Below are positions 1-8,480 of a stretch of DNA of 64,000 nt, piece by piece; the stretch's first letter is position 1, and every line of letters starts with the position of its first letter. Location of the stretch: assembly GCA_031283155.1 (NCBI GenBank), contig JAITCI010000003.1, positions 22,118-86,117 on the forward strand, read 5' to 3'. Source of the DNA: Spirochaetota bacterium (lineage in GTDB: Bacteria > Spirochaetota > JAGLSM01 > JAKPMW01). The notes below the pieces were generated by a model. That model was not told where the DNA came from, searched no databases, and saw only the letters and a program-made list of their open reading frames with translations. The translations under genes and the position numbers were made by a program.

Positions 1-1112
1 CGGGCGGCAAAATGGTGTTCATGCCTTTGCAGATATTCCCAAATGTCCGGATCCTGAAATTGAATTTGCGCAGTATCGTCATGTACACGGCGCTGCGGAA
101 CAATAACAAATTTATGCGTTTGGATAATAGAGTACGATTTCAAGTCAGAACTTTTCACCAATGGAAAAACGTACCGCCCGGGCTGAAATTTTAATACTTC
201 ACCCAGACCATTCTGAAAAAGCATGGAATCGATTGTTTGCAGCTCCATTACTTTGGAACAGTCATGTTTTACGCCCTGACGCCATTCATACTGGCACTTG
301 CCGTCAATATTGGCGTGTAACCCATAATACTGCGTATCAGAATAAAAAGCGTCATCACACCATCCAAATTCTTTTTGTTTTTCGCTGGTATAAAAATCAT
401 AAACAGAACACGTTTTAGTTTTTGGATACCCCAAACGCACCACAAGCAAACCAGCGTCGCAATTAACTCCAAAAATTTCGTTTGCGTTAAAAATAAATAA
501 GTCCATTGAAGCCATAGGGAAAGCATATTTACGTATTTCCTGAATGATGTTTTTTGCGACAATGGTTTTGCAAAGCATTGCCAAAGTACAGTTGTAATCA
601 GAGAAATCATTCAGGAGTTTGAGAATAATATTTTCAGCTATATCAAAGTTTCCCTTTCCGGTCATGGCAGCCAAACCGGCGTGCTTCTTGAAATTGCTCT
701 TGGCGGGGATATTGGCGCTGCGTAAAGATGATAATTGAGCGCTTGTTACCCATGGGGGATTCCCGATTATCAAAAGAGATTCTTCTGCGGAAATATTTTT
801 TTTAATATCCCCGAAATCAAAATTAAATACATCGGAATTAAATAATTTGACCTTTGTTGTATTTGCCAGCCGCAATGCCGCATTGTAATAATCCTTGTTT
901 ATCTCAATACCATAAAGTGAATGTGCGCCGGGAAAGGCAATCAATGCCTCATGGATGAAATTTCCTGTACCAAAAGTAGGTTCAAGAATGACGTCAACAG
1001 GCAGTTTATAAAAATGTGCCAGCTTCCCGCAAACGGCTTTTGCGAAATTTGCAGGCGTCTGATAATCGCCGTATTCCATGATGCTTTTTGTATTTCTATC
1101 TGGCAATATCAT
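1..1112 (-). CDS. Type II N6-adenine DNA methyltransferase, partial (runs off the left edge)
   Basis: This open frame has no stop down to the window edge, so only about 370 N-terminal residues are seen. A cofactor-binding motif I (EPTFGTGNF, about residues 44-52) is followed by the catalytic NPPW motif at about 118-121. That order is typical of N6-adenine methyltransferases of the gamma/Eco57I-like class. The chosen ATG at 1112 overlaps the 3' end of the upstream restriction enzyme by 17 bp, suggesting translational coupling; an in-frame ATG at 1079 is an alternative. The adjacent nuclease makes it very likely the modification half of a type II system. Recognition sequence cannot be read from sequence alone. 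Confidence 0.85.
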   Translation of the reverse strand, partial: MILPDRNTKSIMEYGDYQTPANFAKAVCGKLAHFYKLPVDVILEPTFGTGNFIHEALIAFPGAHSLYGIEINKDYYNAALRLANTTKVKLFNSDVFNFDFGDIKKNISAEESLLIIGNPPWVTSAQLSSLRSANIPAKSNFKKHAGLAAMTGKGNFDIAENIILKLLNDFSDYNCTLAMLCKTIVAKNIIQEIRKYAFPMASMDLFIFNANEIFGVNCDAGLLVVRLGYPKTKTCSVYDFYTSEKQKEFGWCDDAFYSDTQYYGLHANIDGKCQYEWRQGVKHDCSKVMELQTIDSMLFQNGLGEVLKFQPGRYVFPLVKSSDLKSYSIIQTHKFVIVPQRRVHDDTAQIQFQDPDIWEYLQRHEHHFAA

Positions 1113-1758
1113 GATTGATAACTCCGGAAACGCTATTGGACAAGGATATAACCCGTTGGTATTGCAGCCGCCATTGAAGCGCGTTGGATATGGTTAAATA
1201 TCCCTGCGGGACGCCTTTTTGCAGAACTTCGTCAGCCAGTAAACCAAGCGTGATCTCGTCTCCGGGGATACATCTGTCTGCGAAGTAGGAAAGAATATCT
1301 TCTTTATTGCCGCCGTCTTTCAATATTTCCTGAATTCGTTTCGTCGTTGTAAAATCCGCCGTCCTTGACTTATCCACAAATGTACAATTAAGAAAACGAA
1401 GGTAGCTGCTCTCTCTTGTATCCTCTTTATCATAAACCAGAACGAGCAAATTGTAACCCAAACCGAATATTTTCTGATGCGAAGACTTATATGGACAAGA
1501 TGATTGAGGCTGTTTTATGGAGGTTACTTTTATATCTGTATTTATATCCTCAGACGGTAAATCAATACCCGATGCGCTGCTGCCGGGAGAAACATCAAAA
1601 CGCTCTCTCAAATAATTTTTCAATCTGTGTTCAACAAAAGTCCCCACTGCTTTTCCGTCTGTAACGCCGATAAGCTGCGGAAAATTTATTTTACTCTCAG
1701 TAATGCAGAATGCCTTTGCTGCGGCAAAAAGTTTTTTATGGGTAAGATTTTTTTTCAT
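1096..1758 (-). CDS. Type II restriction endonuclease (PD-(D/E)XK type)
   Basis: A 220-residue protein with a compact nuclease-like signature: Asp66, then Asp75-Ile-Lys77 in the stretch SGIDLPSEDINTDIKVTS. This matches the PD-x(n)-(D/E)xK active site of many type II restriction enzymes. Glu43 in GTFVEHRLKNYL may add to the site. The strong call comes from context: its end overlaps the start of an adenine methyltransferase on the same strand, the usual arrangement of a restriction-modification operon. Only a weak ribosome binding site is visible. I do not recognise the specificity. Confidence 0.75.
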   Translation of the reverse strand: MKKNLTHKKLFAAAKAFCITESKINFPQLIGVTDGKAVGTFVEHRLKNYLRERFDVSPGSSASGIDLPSEDINTDIKVTSIKQPQSSCPYKSSHQKIFGLGYNLLVLVYDKEDTRESSYLRFLNCTFVDKSRTADFTTTKRIQEILKDGGNKEDILSYFADRCIPGDEITLGLLADEVLQKGVPQGYLTISNALQWRLQYQRVISLSNSVSGVINHDIAR

Positions 1759-1789
1759 TGAAGAGCAACTCTCGCTTTTGAATAATGAC

Positions 1790-2190
1790 TCAGGTATTCA
1801 TTGTACATCCTGTGTCGGCAATAACGATAAATATAAGCACCGCTTCGTATTGGTCAAAGGTGCAATAAAAGATGCGTTCCGCGCCCGCCGGGTCGCTGGC
1901 ATTCGGTTTAACGCGCGTGTCATATACCGCGAACTCCCTGAAATTGGTGGCAATCGAGAGCGCGAGCCCAGCGGTGTAGGCGTAACGGCGGAGTTGGTAG
2001 GCGGATTTGGCGGACTCCCTGATATATATGGGCGGCTTTTTGGCCTCCACAAAAATTTGCGCGCGCCGCCAATACGAAAGCTGTAGTCCGAGCCGATGCG
2101 GACTTTATCCTTGCGCACCACCTCGCGGTAGCTCTCCGCAAAACCCTGATCGTTGGCTATATCCCAGCCCTTTGGCCACGAATCACACGA
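1790..2190 (-). pseudogene. Remnant of a type II/IIG restriction enzyme N-terminus, frameshifted and truncated
   Basis: On the minus strand the sequence reads GWDIANDQGFAESYREVV, then DYSFRIGGARKF, then after a frame change VEAKKPPIYIRESAKSAY, RRYAYTAGLALSIATNFREF and FYCTFDQY. These are hallmark N-terminal segments of large restriction/methylase proteins whose nuclease core is D-YSFRIGG..KFFVEAKKP. The frame breaks near 2050 in a short T run on the coding strand, one base shorter than expected. Homology stops after FYCTFDQYEA near 1855 and no methylase part follows. At the other end it abuts a palindromic element beginning at 2171, so insertion or recombination there may have caused the loss. 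Confidence 0.75.
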
Positions 2191-2408
2191 AAGGAAAGAT
2201 CGAATAAAAGATTAAAAAGGCAAAAACAATGATTGGGGTAAATACAAACCAAAACTACCATATCGGTGGAACTGCAACCTCCATCGGGATGTCAACATTT
2301 TCGTCTTTTTGGTCTTATTCGATCTTTTATTCACTTACACGATGTAAGCGTCCCGCGCGCAACAGGATGTTGCAACTGACGCGGGGCGTGAATTTCGTGG
2401 CTCAAATG
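2171..2408. repeat. MITE-like palindromic element, copy 1
   Basis: The element is bounded by TTTGGCCACGAATCACACGA on the left and the imperfect inverse TTTCGTGGCTCAAATG on the right. The inverted pair AAAGATCGAATAA / TTATTCGATCTTTT lies inside the ends. The right part holds two hairpins: CTTACA-CGA-TGTAAG (2334-2348) and GCAACA-GGA-TGTTGC (2359-2373), the second enclosed by an outer stem CCCGCG/CGCGGG (2352-2357 and 2380-2385). The same architecture recurs at 63432-63657. There is no transposase gene inside, so it would be non-autonomous. It occupies most of the gene-free stretch between the restriction remnant and manC. Confidence 0.65.
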
Positions 2409-2637
2409 TTTTTGGTCTTTTTTCTGCACCGGCGGGACGATTTTTTGGAGGCAAGGCTCTTCGGTTGAATAGAAGAACGGAAGAACATTATTTATAAAAT
2501 ACCGGCATTTTCGATATATCTCTGTATGCGGTATATGTTCCCTCGCAAAAACGCGCGGCATCCTTGCCACTGCTCGGGACGCAACATCCTGTTGCAGCCC
2601 AAAGAAAAAAAGAAAAAAAATATGCGCTCGCGCAGCC
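2409..2637. other. Gene-free stretch with one hairpin
   Basis: No credible gene. It contains the hairpin GCAACA-TCC-TGTTGC at 2581-2595, a member of the GGA-centred palindrome family seen on the opposite strand, followed by an A-rich run. The open frames on either strand here are short and lack protein-like composition. Confidence 0.5.
2612..2637 (-). terminator. Possible weak terminator after manC
   Basis: Directly after the manC stop codon the minus strand can form a short stem TGCG-CGAG-CGCA followed within three bases by eight T residues. The stem is only 4 bp, so this is tentative. Confidence 0.3.
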
Positions 2638-4104
2638 TCAGGCCCGGCCATACACGTCGTCAAACCGGATGATGTCGTCCTCGCCGACGTAGCTTCCGTT
2701 CTGCACCTCGATGATCTCAAGCGGAATATCTTCGGGATTCGCGAGCCTGTGCCGTACGCCCGCCGGAACGAAGGCGCTCATATTTGTTGTAAGAATTTGC
2801 CGCTCGCCGCCGATGGTCACCTCGGCGGTACCCGCGATCACCACCCAATGCTCGCTGCGCTTCTCGTGCATTTGCAGGCTAAGATGCCCCTTTGGATTGA
2901 CGACTATGTGCTTGATCTTGTAATGATTTGCGGAATGTTTGCCGGTATATTGGTTTCCTTCTTTCAGGATCGTAAAGCTCCCCCAGGGGCGGTGCGTGGT
3001 TGCGGGCGTTTCGGTCAGCGCGGGATGCGCCGCGGCAAGCCGGCAGGTTAAATCCTTCACGCGCTGCGCCTCGCTGCGCGGACACACCAGAAGCGCGTCA
3101 CTTGTATCGACGACGGCGAGATCGCGCACACCCAAAAGCGTGATGAGCCTGTTTTCCGCGAGCGCGAGGCAGCCCGAACTGTCCATGCAGGCCGCGCTTC
3201 CCTGCACCGCGTTTCCGGCGGCGTCATGCGGGATGGCCTGGTACACGGATTCCCATGAGCCGATATCGCTCCACGTGATATCAAGCGGGACGCACAGGAT
3301 GTTCTCCGCCTTTTCCATGATCGCGTAATCAATGGAGAGCCGCGGGAGGTCGGCATAAAATTTGATTATGGTTTTATAATCTGTTCCAAGGGCTTTCGCT
3401 ATTTCCGGGCAGTGTCGCGCAAAGGCGCTCATGAGCGAGCCGACGGAAAACAGAAACATCCCGCTGTTCCAGAGAAATTGTTTATTTGTGCCCGAATGGG
3501 TACTTGTGCCCGAATGGGTACAAGCAACAAAGCGCTCGGCGGTTGCGCGGTCGGGCTTTTCGCGGAAGGAGCGCACCCCAAGCGGCGCATCCGGTTTGTG
3601 CGCAGAGGGCGCGTTAATCTCAATATAGCCGTAGCCCGTTTCCGCTCTGTCCGGCACAATCCCGAAGGTGATGATGTGGTCTTTTGCCCAGGGCGACGCC
3701 TGGAATATTCGTTCCTGGAATATACTCTCGGGATGGATGATGTGATCGGAGGGCGAAAAAAACAGGAGATCATCGTCCTGCGCACCGCAGTCCAGGAGAT
3801 AGCGCAGCGAGAGCGCGATAGCGGGCGCGGTGTTTCTGCCCTCGGGTTCGGGAATCAGGCGGTCGAAGTTTTTACTGAAAACCGCGCCGAGCTGATTGAT
3901 GATGGTAAAACGGTGCTGCTCGTCGCTGACCACATACACCTGCTCTTCGCCCGAGAGAGCGGCGAGGCGGCGCGCGGTGGCCTGGATGAAACTCTCCTCG
4001 CCGAAGAGCCGCATGAACTGCTTGGGCGCGGAGGTTCGCGAGCGCGGCCAGAGCCGTGTCCCGCTCCCGCCGGCCATGATGACGCTGATGATTTTTGGTT
4101 TCAT
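2638..4104 (-). CDS. manC: Mannose-1-phosphate guanylyltransferase / mannose-6-phosphate isomerase
   Basis: The predicted 488-residue protein makes GDP-mannose from mannose 1-phosphate and GTP. The N-terminal nucleotidyltransferase signature (ISVIMAGGSGTRLWPRSR) is followed by FREKP and FLWNSGMF, then a C-terminal cupin isomerase domain (PWGSFTIL, HYKIKHIVVNPKGHLSLQMH, RSEHWVV). The ATG at 4104 puts the conserved core at residue 5; an upstream in-frame extension to 4167 looks non-coding. A 39-bp sequence shared with the region upstream of the DJ-1 gene ends 2 bp before this ATG. The stretch THSGTSTHSGTN, encoded by two 18-bp tandem palindromic units at about 3486-3522, interrupts a normally short loop before FLWNSGMF. 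Confidence 0.92.
   Translation of the reverse strand: MKPKIISVIMAGGSGTRLWPRSRTSAPKQFMRLFGEESFIQATARRLAALSGEEQVYVVSDEQHRFTIINQLGAVFSKNFDRLIPEPEGRNTAPAIALSLRYLLDCGAQDDDLLFFSPSDHIIHPESIFQERIFQASPWAKDHIITFGIVPDRAETGYGYIEINAPSAHKPDAPLGVRSFREKPDRATAERFVACTHSGTSTHSGTNKQFLWNSGMFLFSVGSLMSAFARHCPEIAKALGTDYKTIIKFYADLPRLSIDYAIMEKAENILCVPLDITWSDIGSWESVYQAIPHDAAGNAVQGSAACMDSSGCLALAENRLITLLGVRDLAVVDTSDALLVCPRSEAQRVKDLTCRLAAAHPALTETPATTHRPWGSFTILKEGNQYTGKHSANHYKIKHIVVNPKGHLSLQMHEKRSEHWVVIAGTAEVTIGGERQILTTNMSAFVPAGVRHRLANPEDIPLEIIEVQNGSYVGEDDIIRFDDVYGRA
3486..3522. repeat. Two tandem 18-bp palindromic units inside manC
   Basis: Two near-identical copies of TGTGCCCGAATGGGTAC(T/A) lie head to tail inside the coding region. 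Each unit is itself an imperfect palindrome (GTGCCC-GAAT-GGGTAC). Together they add twelve residues (THSGT repeats) without breaking the frame, in a surface loop position between FREKP and FLWNSGMF. Confidence 0.75.
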
Positions 4105-4106
4105 GC

Positions 4107-4145
4107 CCCGAAAGATAGGGAAAAATGAACGAGCGGGGAATACGG
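4107..4145 (-). promoter_or_regulatory. 39-bp upstream element shared with the DJ-1/PfpI gene
   Basis: Read on the minus strand the sequence begins CCGTATTCCCCGC and ends TTTTTCCCTATCTTTCGGG. It matches 30600-30638 (plus strand) at 37 of 39 positions. Here it ends 2 bp before the manC ATG; there it lies 30 bp before the DJ-1 gene start. Function unknown: it could be a promoter or regulator site, a 5' UTR motif, or a duplicated coding scrap, since both mismatches are synonymous in one frame. Confidence 0.6.
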
Positions 4146-4314
4146 ACACAAGCGCGAGGGGATACATACTGCGATCACATTTGCTGTACCACAGCCATAT
4201 TTCCCGTCAGCGCCTCACGCCGCTGCCATATTCTCGCGGCTGGATTTTCTTTTGAGGCGTCACGCTATCTGAGTATTTTTGAATACAAGAGACGCGGACA
4301 AGGAGAGGGATCCC

Positions 4315-5982
4315 ATGAACGATCTGTGTTCCAATCTGCAAAAAGAACGATACGCCTATATGCCCAAACTTCCGGAAAACATAGCCGCTGATTTTCAGGA
4401 TATTCTGGCGGAATACGGCGAACCCACGGAAGCCATAGCCGATCAGGGCGAACTGAAAAAGATATTCCCCCATACCTACGGGAAGCCTGTCGCGCGCTTT
4501 CTGCGCCGGAAGGGGAAGGGGTCGATCAAAAGCGGAGTTCTGAATGTCGGCGTCATTCTCTCCGGCGGGCAGGCACCGGGCGGACACAACGTGATTGCGG
4601 GACTCTTCGATGGATTAAAAAAAATTCATTCCGAGTCCAAACTCATCGGCTTTTTGGGCGGTCCCTCGGGAATACTCAAAAACAATTTTACCGGGATTAC
4701 CGAAGAGTTCCTTGCCCCCTATCGCAATACCGGCGGGTTTGATATCATCGCGTCGGGACGCACCAAGCTGGAAACCGAAGAGCAATTCGCGGAATGTGCC
4801 CGCGTACTGGAATCGCATTCCATAAACGCGCTGGTGGTGATCGGCGGAGACGACTCCAATACCAATGCTGCCCTGCTTGCGGAATATTTATTACGCGAAA
4901 AACACGCCATACAGGTCATAGGTGTTCCGAAAACCATCGACGGCGATCTGAAAAACCGCGAAGTGGAGATCTCGTTCGGCTTTGACACCGCTTGCAAGGT
5001 CTACAGCGAACTGATTGGCAACATAGCGCGCGACGCGAATTCCGCCAGAAAATACTGGCACTTCATCAAACTCATGGGGCGCAGCGCGAGCCACATCGCG
5101 CTGGAATGCGCATTGCAGACCCAGCCCAATATCTGCCTGATCGGCGAAGAGGTTGAAAGCAGGTGCCTGACGCTGCGCGACATCACCGATCAGCTCTGCG
5201 ACGTCATCTGCAAGCGATCAGAGGCCGGCGCGAATTTCGGGATCGCGCTGATTCCCGAGGGTCTGGTGGAATTTATCCCCGAGATGCGCGCGCTGATCGC
5301 GGAGATTAACGAGATCCTCGCGGAAAACGCCAAATATTTCGCCACGCTCTCGGGGTTTGATGAGCAGAGCGAATTCATCAATCCCAGGCTCTCGCGCGAC
5401 GCTTCCTGGACGTTTTCATCCCTGCCCTGGAGCATCCAGCGCCAGCTCCTGATGGATCGCGATCCTCACGGCAACGTACAGGTATCGCGCATCGAAACCG
5501 AGCGCTTGCTGATTGATCTTGCAGAAAACAGGCTCCAGGAACTCGCAGTCAAAGGGAAGTTTAATGGCGCATTTACTCCGCAGAACCATTTCTTCGGGTA
5601 TGAAGGCCGCTGCGCCGCTCCGAGCAATTTCGATGCGGATTATTGCTATGCCCTGGGCATAACCGCCGTACTCTTAATCAGCTCGGGACTGACGGGCTAT
5701 ATGGCAAACGTGCGCAATCTGCATAAGGGCACTTCCGGAATGATGGCCGGCGGTATTCCGCTTACCATGATGATGAATATCGAGCAGCGTCATGGCAAAA
5801 AAAAGCCGGTTATCAAAAAAGCGCTGGTGGATCTTGACGACAAGCCATTCAAAACCTTTAAGGCAAAGCGGGAGGAATGGGCGTCGGCAACCATGTACCG
5901 CCACCCGGGTCCGATTCAATACTTTGGTCCCGCAAGTCTGACCGAGGCGAGTACCATCACTTTGCAATTAGAGCAGGAGTAA
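4315..5982 (+). CDS. pfp: Pyrophosphate-dependent 6-phosphofructokinase (long form)
   Basis: The predicted 555-residue cytoplasmic enzyme interconverts fructose 6-phosphate and fructose 1,6-bisphosphate with PPi, giving reversible glycolysis. Visible motifs are GGQAPGGHNVI (nucleotide/PPi loop), GGDDSNTNA, PKTIDGDLKN and MGRSASHIALECALQ. The Asp in GGDDS and the Lys in PKTIDGD mark PPi rather than ATP dependence. Length fits the 550-570-residue long group found in spirochaetes, plants and chlamydiae. The ATG at 4315 follows AAGGAGAGG; the frame opens 12 codons earlier without support. It converges on accA, with only 16 bp between the two stops. Confidence 0.95.
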   Translation: MNDLCSNLQKERYAYMPKLPENIAADFQDILAEYGEPTEAIADQGELKKIFPHTYGKPVARFLRRKGKGSIKSGVLNVGVILSGGQAPGGHNVIAGLFDGLKKIHSESKLIGFLGGPSGILKNNFTGITEEFLAPYRNTGGFDIIASGRTKLETEEQFAECARVLESHSINALVVIGGDDSNTNAALLAEYLLREKHAIQVIGVPKTIDGDLKNREVEISFGFDTACKVYSELIGNIARDANSARKYWHFIKLMGRSASHIALECALQTQPNICLIGEEVESRCLTLRDITDQLCDVICKRSEAGANFGIALIPEGLVEFIPEMRALIAEINEILAENAKYFATLSGFDEQSEFINPRLSRDASWTFSSLPWSIQRQLLMDRDPHGNVQVSRIETERLLIDLAENRLQELAVKGKFNGAFTPQNHFFGYEGRCAAPSNFDADYCYALGITAVLLISSGLTGYMANVRNLHKGTSGMMAGGIPLTMMMNIEQRHGKKKPVIKKALVDLDDKPFKTFKAKREEWASATMYRHPGPIQYFGPASLTEASTITLQLEQE

Positions 5983-5998
5983 CGCGGTGGCTGCACGT

Positions 5999-6961
5999 CT
6001 ACAGATGTTCCAGGACAGGTCCGATGCTCCGGATCTTCTCGAGACGCTTCTCCACAAGGCGATGCCTGGGCAGGCGTGAGAGTTCGCTCAAATTACGCAG
6101 GATGGATTGCTTCAGGTTTTCCGCCATCGCAAGGGGATCCCGATGCGCGCCGCCCAGGGGTTCGGCAAGGACTTCATCCGCCACTTTAAGGCGGCGGAGT
6201 TCCTTTGCGGTTATACCCAGCGCGTTCGCGGCCTCCTCAGCCTTCCCCGAGTCATGCCAGAGGATGGAGGCGCAGCCCTCCGGCGAAATAACCGAATAGA
6301 TCGAATTTTCGAGCATGATAAAACGATCCGCAATGCCTATCGCAAGCGCGCCGCCCGATCCCCCCTCGCCAATAACAATCGAAACAATGGGAGTGGCAAG
6401 CATCGCCATCTCGCGCAGATTGCGCGCTATGGCCTCGCCCTGTCCGCGCTCCTCTGCGTCCATCCCGGGATACGCGCCCGGGGTATCGATAATTGTTACC
6501 AATGGAAGGCGAAATTTCTCCGCGAGCTTCATTACGCGCAGAGCCTTGCGATACCCCTCGGGGCGCGGCATACCAAAATTGCGCGCTAAATTTTCTTTAA
6601 CGTCGTTCCCCTTTTGCTGCCCTATCAGCGCCATCTGCACGCCGGCTATGGCCGCGAATCCCGTCACGATGGCTTTGTCGTCGCCGAAAAGCCTGTCGCC
6701 GTGCAGCTCCTCAAAATCGTCGCTCATCATACGCACATAGTCGAGAAAGTAGGGGCGCTGAGGGTGCCGCGCGACCTGTACGCGCTGCCAGGGGGTAAGC
6801 CGTGTATATATATCTCCCAGAAGCTGATCCCGCCGCGCGCGGAGTTTCGATAATTCGGCGGAAAAATCCACTCCATCGGCGGCAGGAAATGTGCCGAGTT
6901 CCTGGATGCGCTGCTCCATTTCAGCTACCTGTGCTTCAAAATCGCAATATTTAATATCCAT
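5999..6961 (-). CDS. accA: Acetyl-CoA carboxylase carboxyltransferase subunit alpha
   Basis: The predicted 320-residue protein is the alpha half of the carboxyltransferase that moves CO2 from biotin to acetyl-CoA, the first step in fatty-acid synthesis. Family landmarks are the N-terminal coiled region (FEAQVAEMEQRIQEL), the block FEELHGDRLFGDDKAIVTG, PEGYRKALRVMKLAEKF, DTPGAYPG and GEGGSGGALAIGIADRF. The ATG at 6961, preceded by GGAAGGATGT, gives the usual family length; the frame stays open 58 codons further upstream but that part overlaps the next gene. No accD is in the window, so the subunits are encoded apart. Confidence 0.95.
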   Translation of the reverse strand: MDIKYCDFEAQVAEMEQRIQELGTFPAADGVDFSAELSKLRARRDQLLGDIYTRLTPWQRVQVARHPQRPYFLDYVRMMSDDFEELHGDRLFGDDKAIVTGFAAIAGVQMALIGQQKGNDVKENLARNFGMPRPEGYRKALRVMKLAEKFRLPLVTIIDTPGAYPGMDAEERGQGEAIARNLREMAMLATPIVSIVIGEGGSGGALAIGIADRFIMLENSIYSVISPEGCASILWHDSGKAEEAANALGITAKELRRLKVADEVLAEPLGGAHRDPLAMAENLKQSILRNLSELSRLPRHRLVEKRLEKIRSIGPVLEHL

Positions 6962-7049
6962 ACATCCTTCCGAAGGTATGCCGGAGACCCGTTGGTATAC
7001 CAGGGCGCAAATTTGCGCATAGCCCGGTTTACCGGTCAAGGCATAAGTT

Positions 7050-7841
7050 TTAATTGGTCTGATTGCCCATTTGCGGAACGTAGAGCGGGTCCAGGGCATT
7101 TTCATGCGCATACGGGGTACGCTCCGCGCGCGCAATCAAAAGTCCATGCGGACAATAACGATATTCGGTGATTTTCGCAAGCCTGCCCCAGAGGTATGTC
7201 AGTTCTCTGACCGGGCGGCCGGTAGAATCGCTCTCAATCAATGTGCGGCCAATAACAGCATTTCCGTTATTCCGGATAAGATGCATAAACAAGAACCCGG
7301 ATGGATGATAGCGAACCTCGCTCACACGCTCAAGCACCCCCTTCCGGTATACACGGATGAGCATCAATTTACCGCTTTGATCATATATATACTCTTCCAT
7401 CTCGTTATTATTCTGGATGTCCCGAAAGCGCGTAAACCGCAGGATGCGCCCATGGTTTCCGTACTCCGCGAGATCATAGAGCGCCTGCCCTTTGCGATGC
7501 TCGGTGTGCCGCCATACTCCTTTCGTATTATAGACGCTCTCCCAGCGTTCCGCCTCGCGTCCATTCGCCATACGAAGAACAAGGGTCGCGCGGAAATAAG
7601 CGTCAAAAGAGACACGATAAGCGTTTGCGATCTCCGGGTCGTCCCCGGCAAGACGCCCGCAAAAAGCCTGCTCGCGCGGCTCATATTCGCGAAAGAACGC
7701 ATAAGGCGCTGCCCGGACGCCGAGAGGCAAAAAACAGAGTATCGCGAGAGGCAGAAGAAAAAACCGGGATTTGAAACACCGCAAACTATATTTCAGAACT
7801 CCAACCGCGCAGTGCCTGGGTTTCCGCCGGAAAAAAAGCAT
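7050..7841 (-). CDS. Exported protein of unknown function with text-like YD/tyrosine-rich segments
   Basis: A predicted 263-residue protein with a hydrophobic segment FFLLPLAILCFLPLGVRA followed by APYAFF, which reads as a signal peptide cleaved near AxA. The mature part has regularly spaced motifs such as EEYIYDQSGKLMLIRVYRKG, EVRYHPSGFLF and EYRYCPHGLL. These resemble the beta-hairpin repeats of YD/MORN-like surface proteins, but the match is too weak to name a family. Start choice is uncertain: ATG 7841 is used because the frame upstream overlaps a small gene with a better ribosome site. Confidence 0.6.
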   Translation of the reverse strand: MLFFRRKPRHCAVGVLKYSLRCFKSRFFLLPLAILCFLPLGVRAAPYAFFREYEPREQAFCGRLAGDDPEIANAYRVSFDAYFRATLVLRMANGREAERWESVYNTKGVWRHTEHRKGQALYDLAEYGNHGRILRFTRFRDIQNNNEMEEYIYDQSGKLMLIRVYRKGVLERVSEVRYHPSGFLFMHLIRNNGNAVIGRTLIESDSTGRPVRELTYLWGRLAKITEYRYCPHGLLIARAERTPYAHENALDPLYVPQMGNQTN

Positions 7842-7857
7842 ACGCCCAGGCAGATAC

Positions 7858-8019
7858 TCAGGCACGTACGTCAAGTTCTCCGCCATAGGCGTTCTGCCCG
7901 GGAGCAGGTTCACTGACTGTCTCGGGCTGCGGTTCCGCAGCAGGAGACGCCGGAGCCGCGTATTGAGAAGCGTAGGGCTGCGTTGCCGCCGGACTCATTG
8001 CGCTGGGCGCTATTTGCAT
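7858..8019 (-). CDS. Small Ala/Pro/Gln-rich protein, 53 residues
   Basis: A short reading frame with a strong ribosome site (GGAGGAAAAT before ATG at 8019). The product starts MQIAPSAMSPAATQPYASQY and stays rich in Ala, Pro, Gln and Ser, with no hydrophobic segment. It overlaps the start of the following exported-protein gene by no more than its last bases, so the pair may be co-transcribed. The opening MQIAPSAMS loosely recalls small spirochaetal and Bacillus motility-linked proteins that begin MDIA..MS, but this is only a resemblance. Function unknown. Confidence 0.55.
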   Translation of the reverse strand: MQIAPSAMSPAATQPYASQYAAPASPAAEPQPETVSEPAPGQNAYGGELDVRA

Positions 8020-8480
8020 ATTTTCCTCCATGAATGAGCATATTTTTCATTCCTTGCCTTTGCATCCTACACCACCGGCGGACGGAGGTCAAGCGGCACA
8101 CACGAGGCTGCGTTCCTGAGCCAATTTCCATAAGCTGTTCCTTGCAGCCGCAAGCGCGCAAGGCAGAAAAAAAACAGGCGGACGTTTTTCGCGGCCGCCT
8201 GCACATCGGGATGGTAGGGTGTTTTGTTCCAGTAAGCAACGCTTACTGTATACTTAATAAAGCAAGCACCGTGCCAATATGGATAGAATTGAAAAAAATC
8301 TGAAAAATAACCCAAAATACCTTCAAAAGTGGTTCTCGGGTGCGCAAAAAATTGGCTTGCGGTTTGAAAATGAATTTTTTGGGATATGCGCAGCGCGGAC
8401 GCCGGAAGAGAAAAAGAATGATGTGCCGGACTGGCAAGGTTTTGCGGATTGAATTTGAAGATTTGTCATTTTGGCGCGCC
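8020..8480. other. Gene-free stretch between dnaE and the small protein gene
   Basis: No frame on either strand looks protein-coding. It holds a good minus-strand terminator at 8166-8202 and presumably the promoter for the 53-residue protein, though I see no clear -35/-10 pair. Confidence 0.5.
8166..8202 (-). terminator. Rho-independent terminator downstream of dnaE
   Basis: On the minus strand GCAGGCGG and CCGCCTG form a 7-bp GC-rich stem with a 13-base loop, followed at once by a run of eight T residues. It lies about 280 bp past the dnaE stop in the direction of transcription. Confidence 0.75.

Noticed and set aside
2229-2468. 79-residue frame in the MITE-like element
   Set aside because: Composition is not protein-like and it crosses several hairpins.
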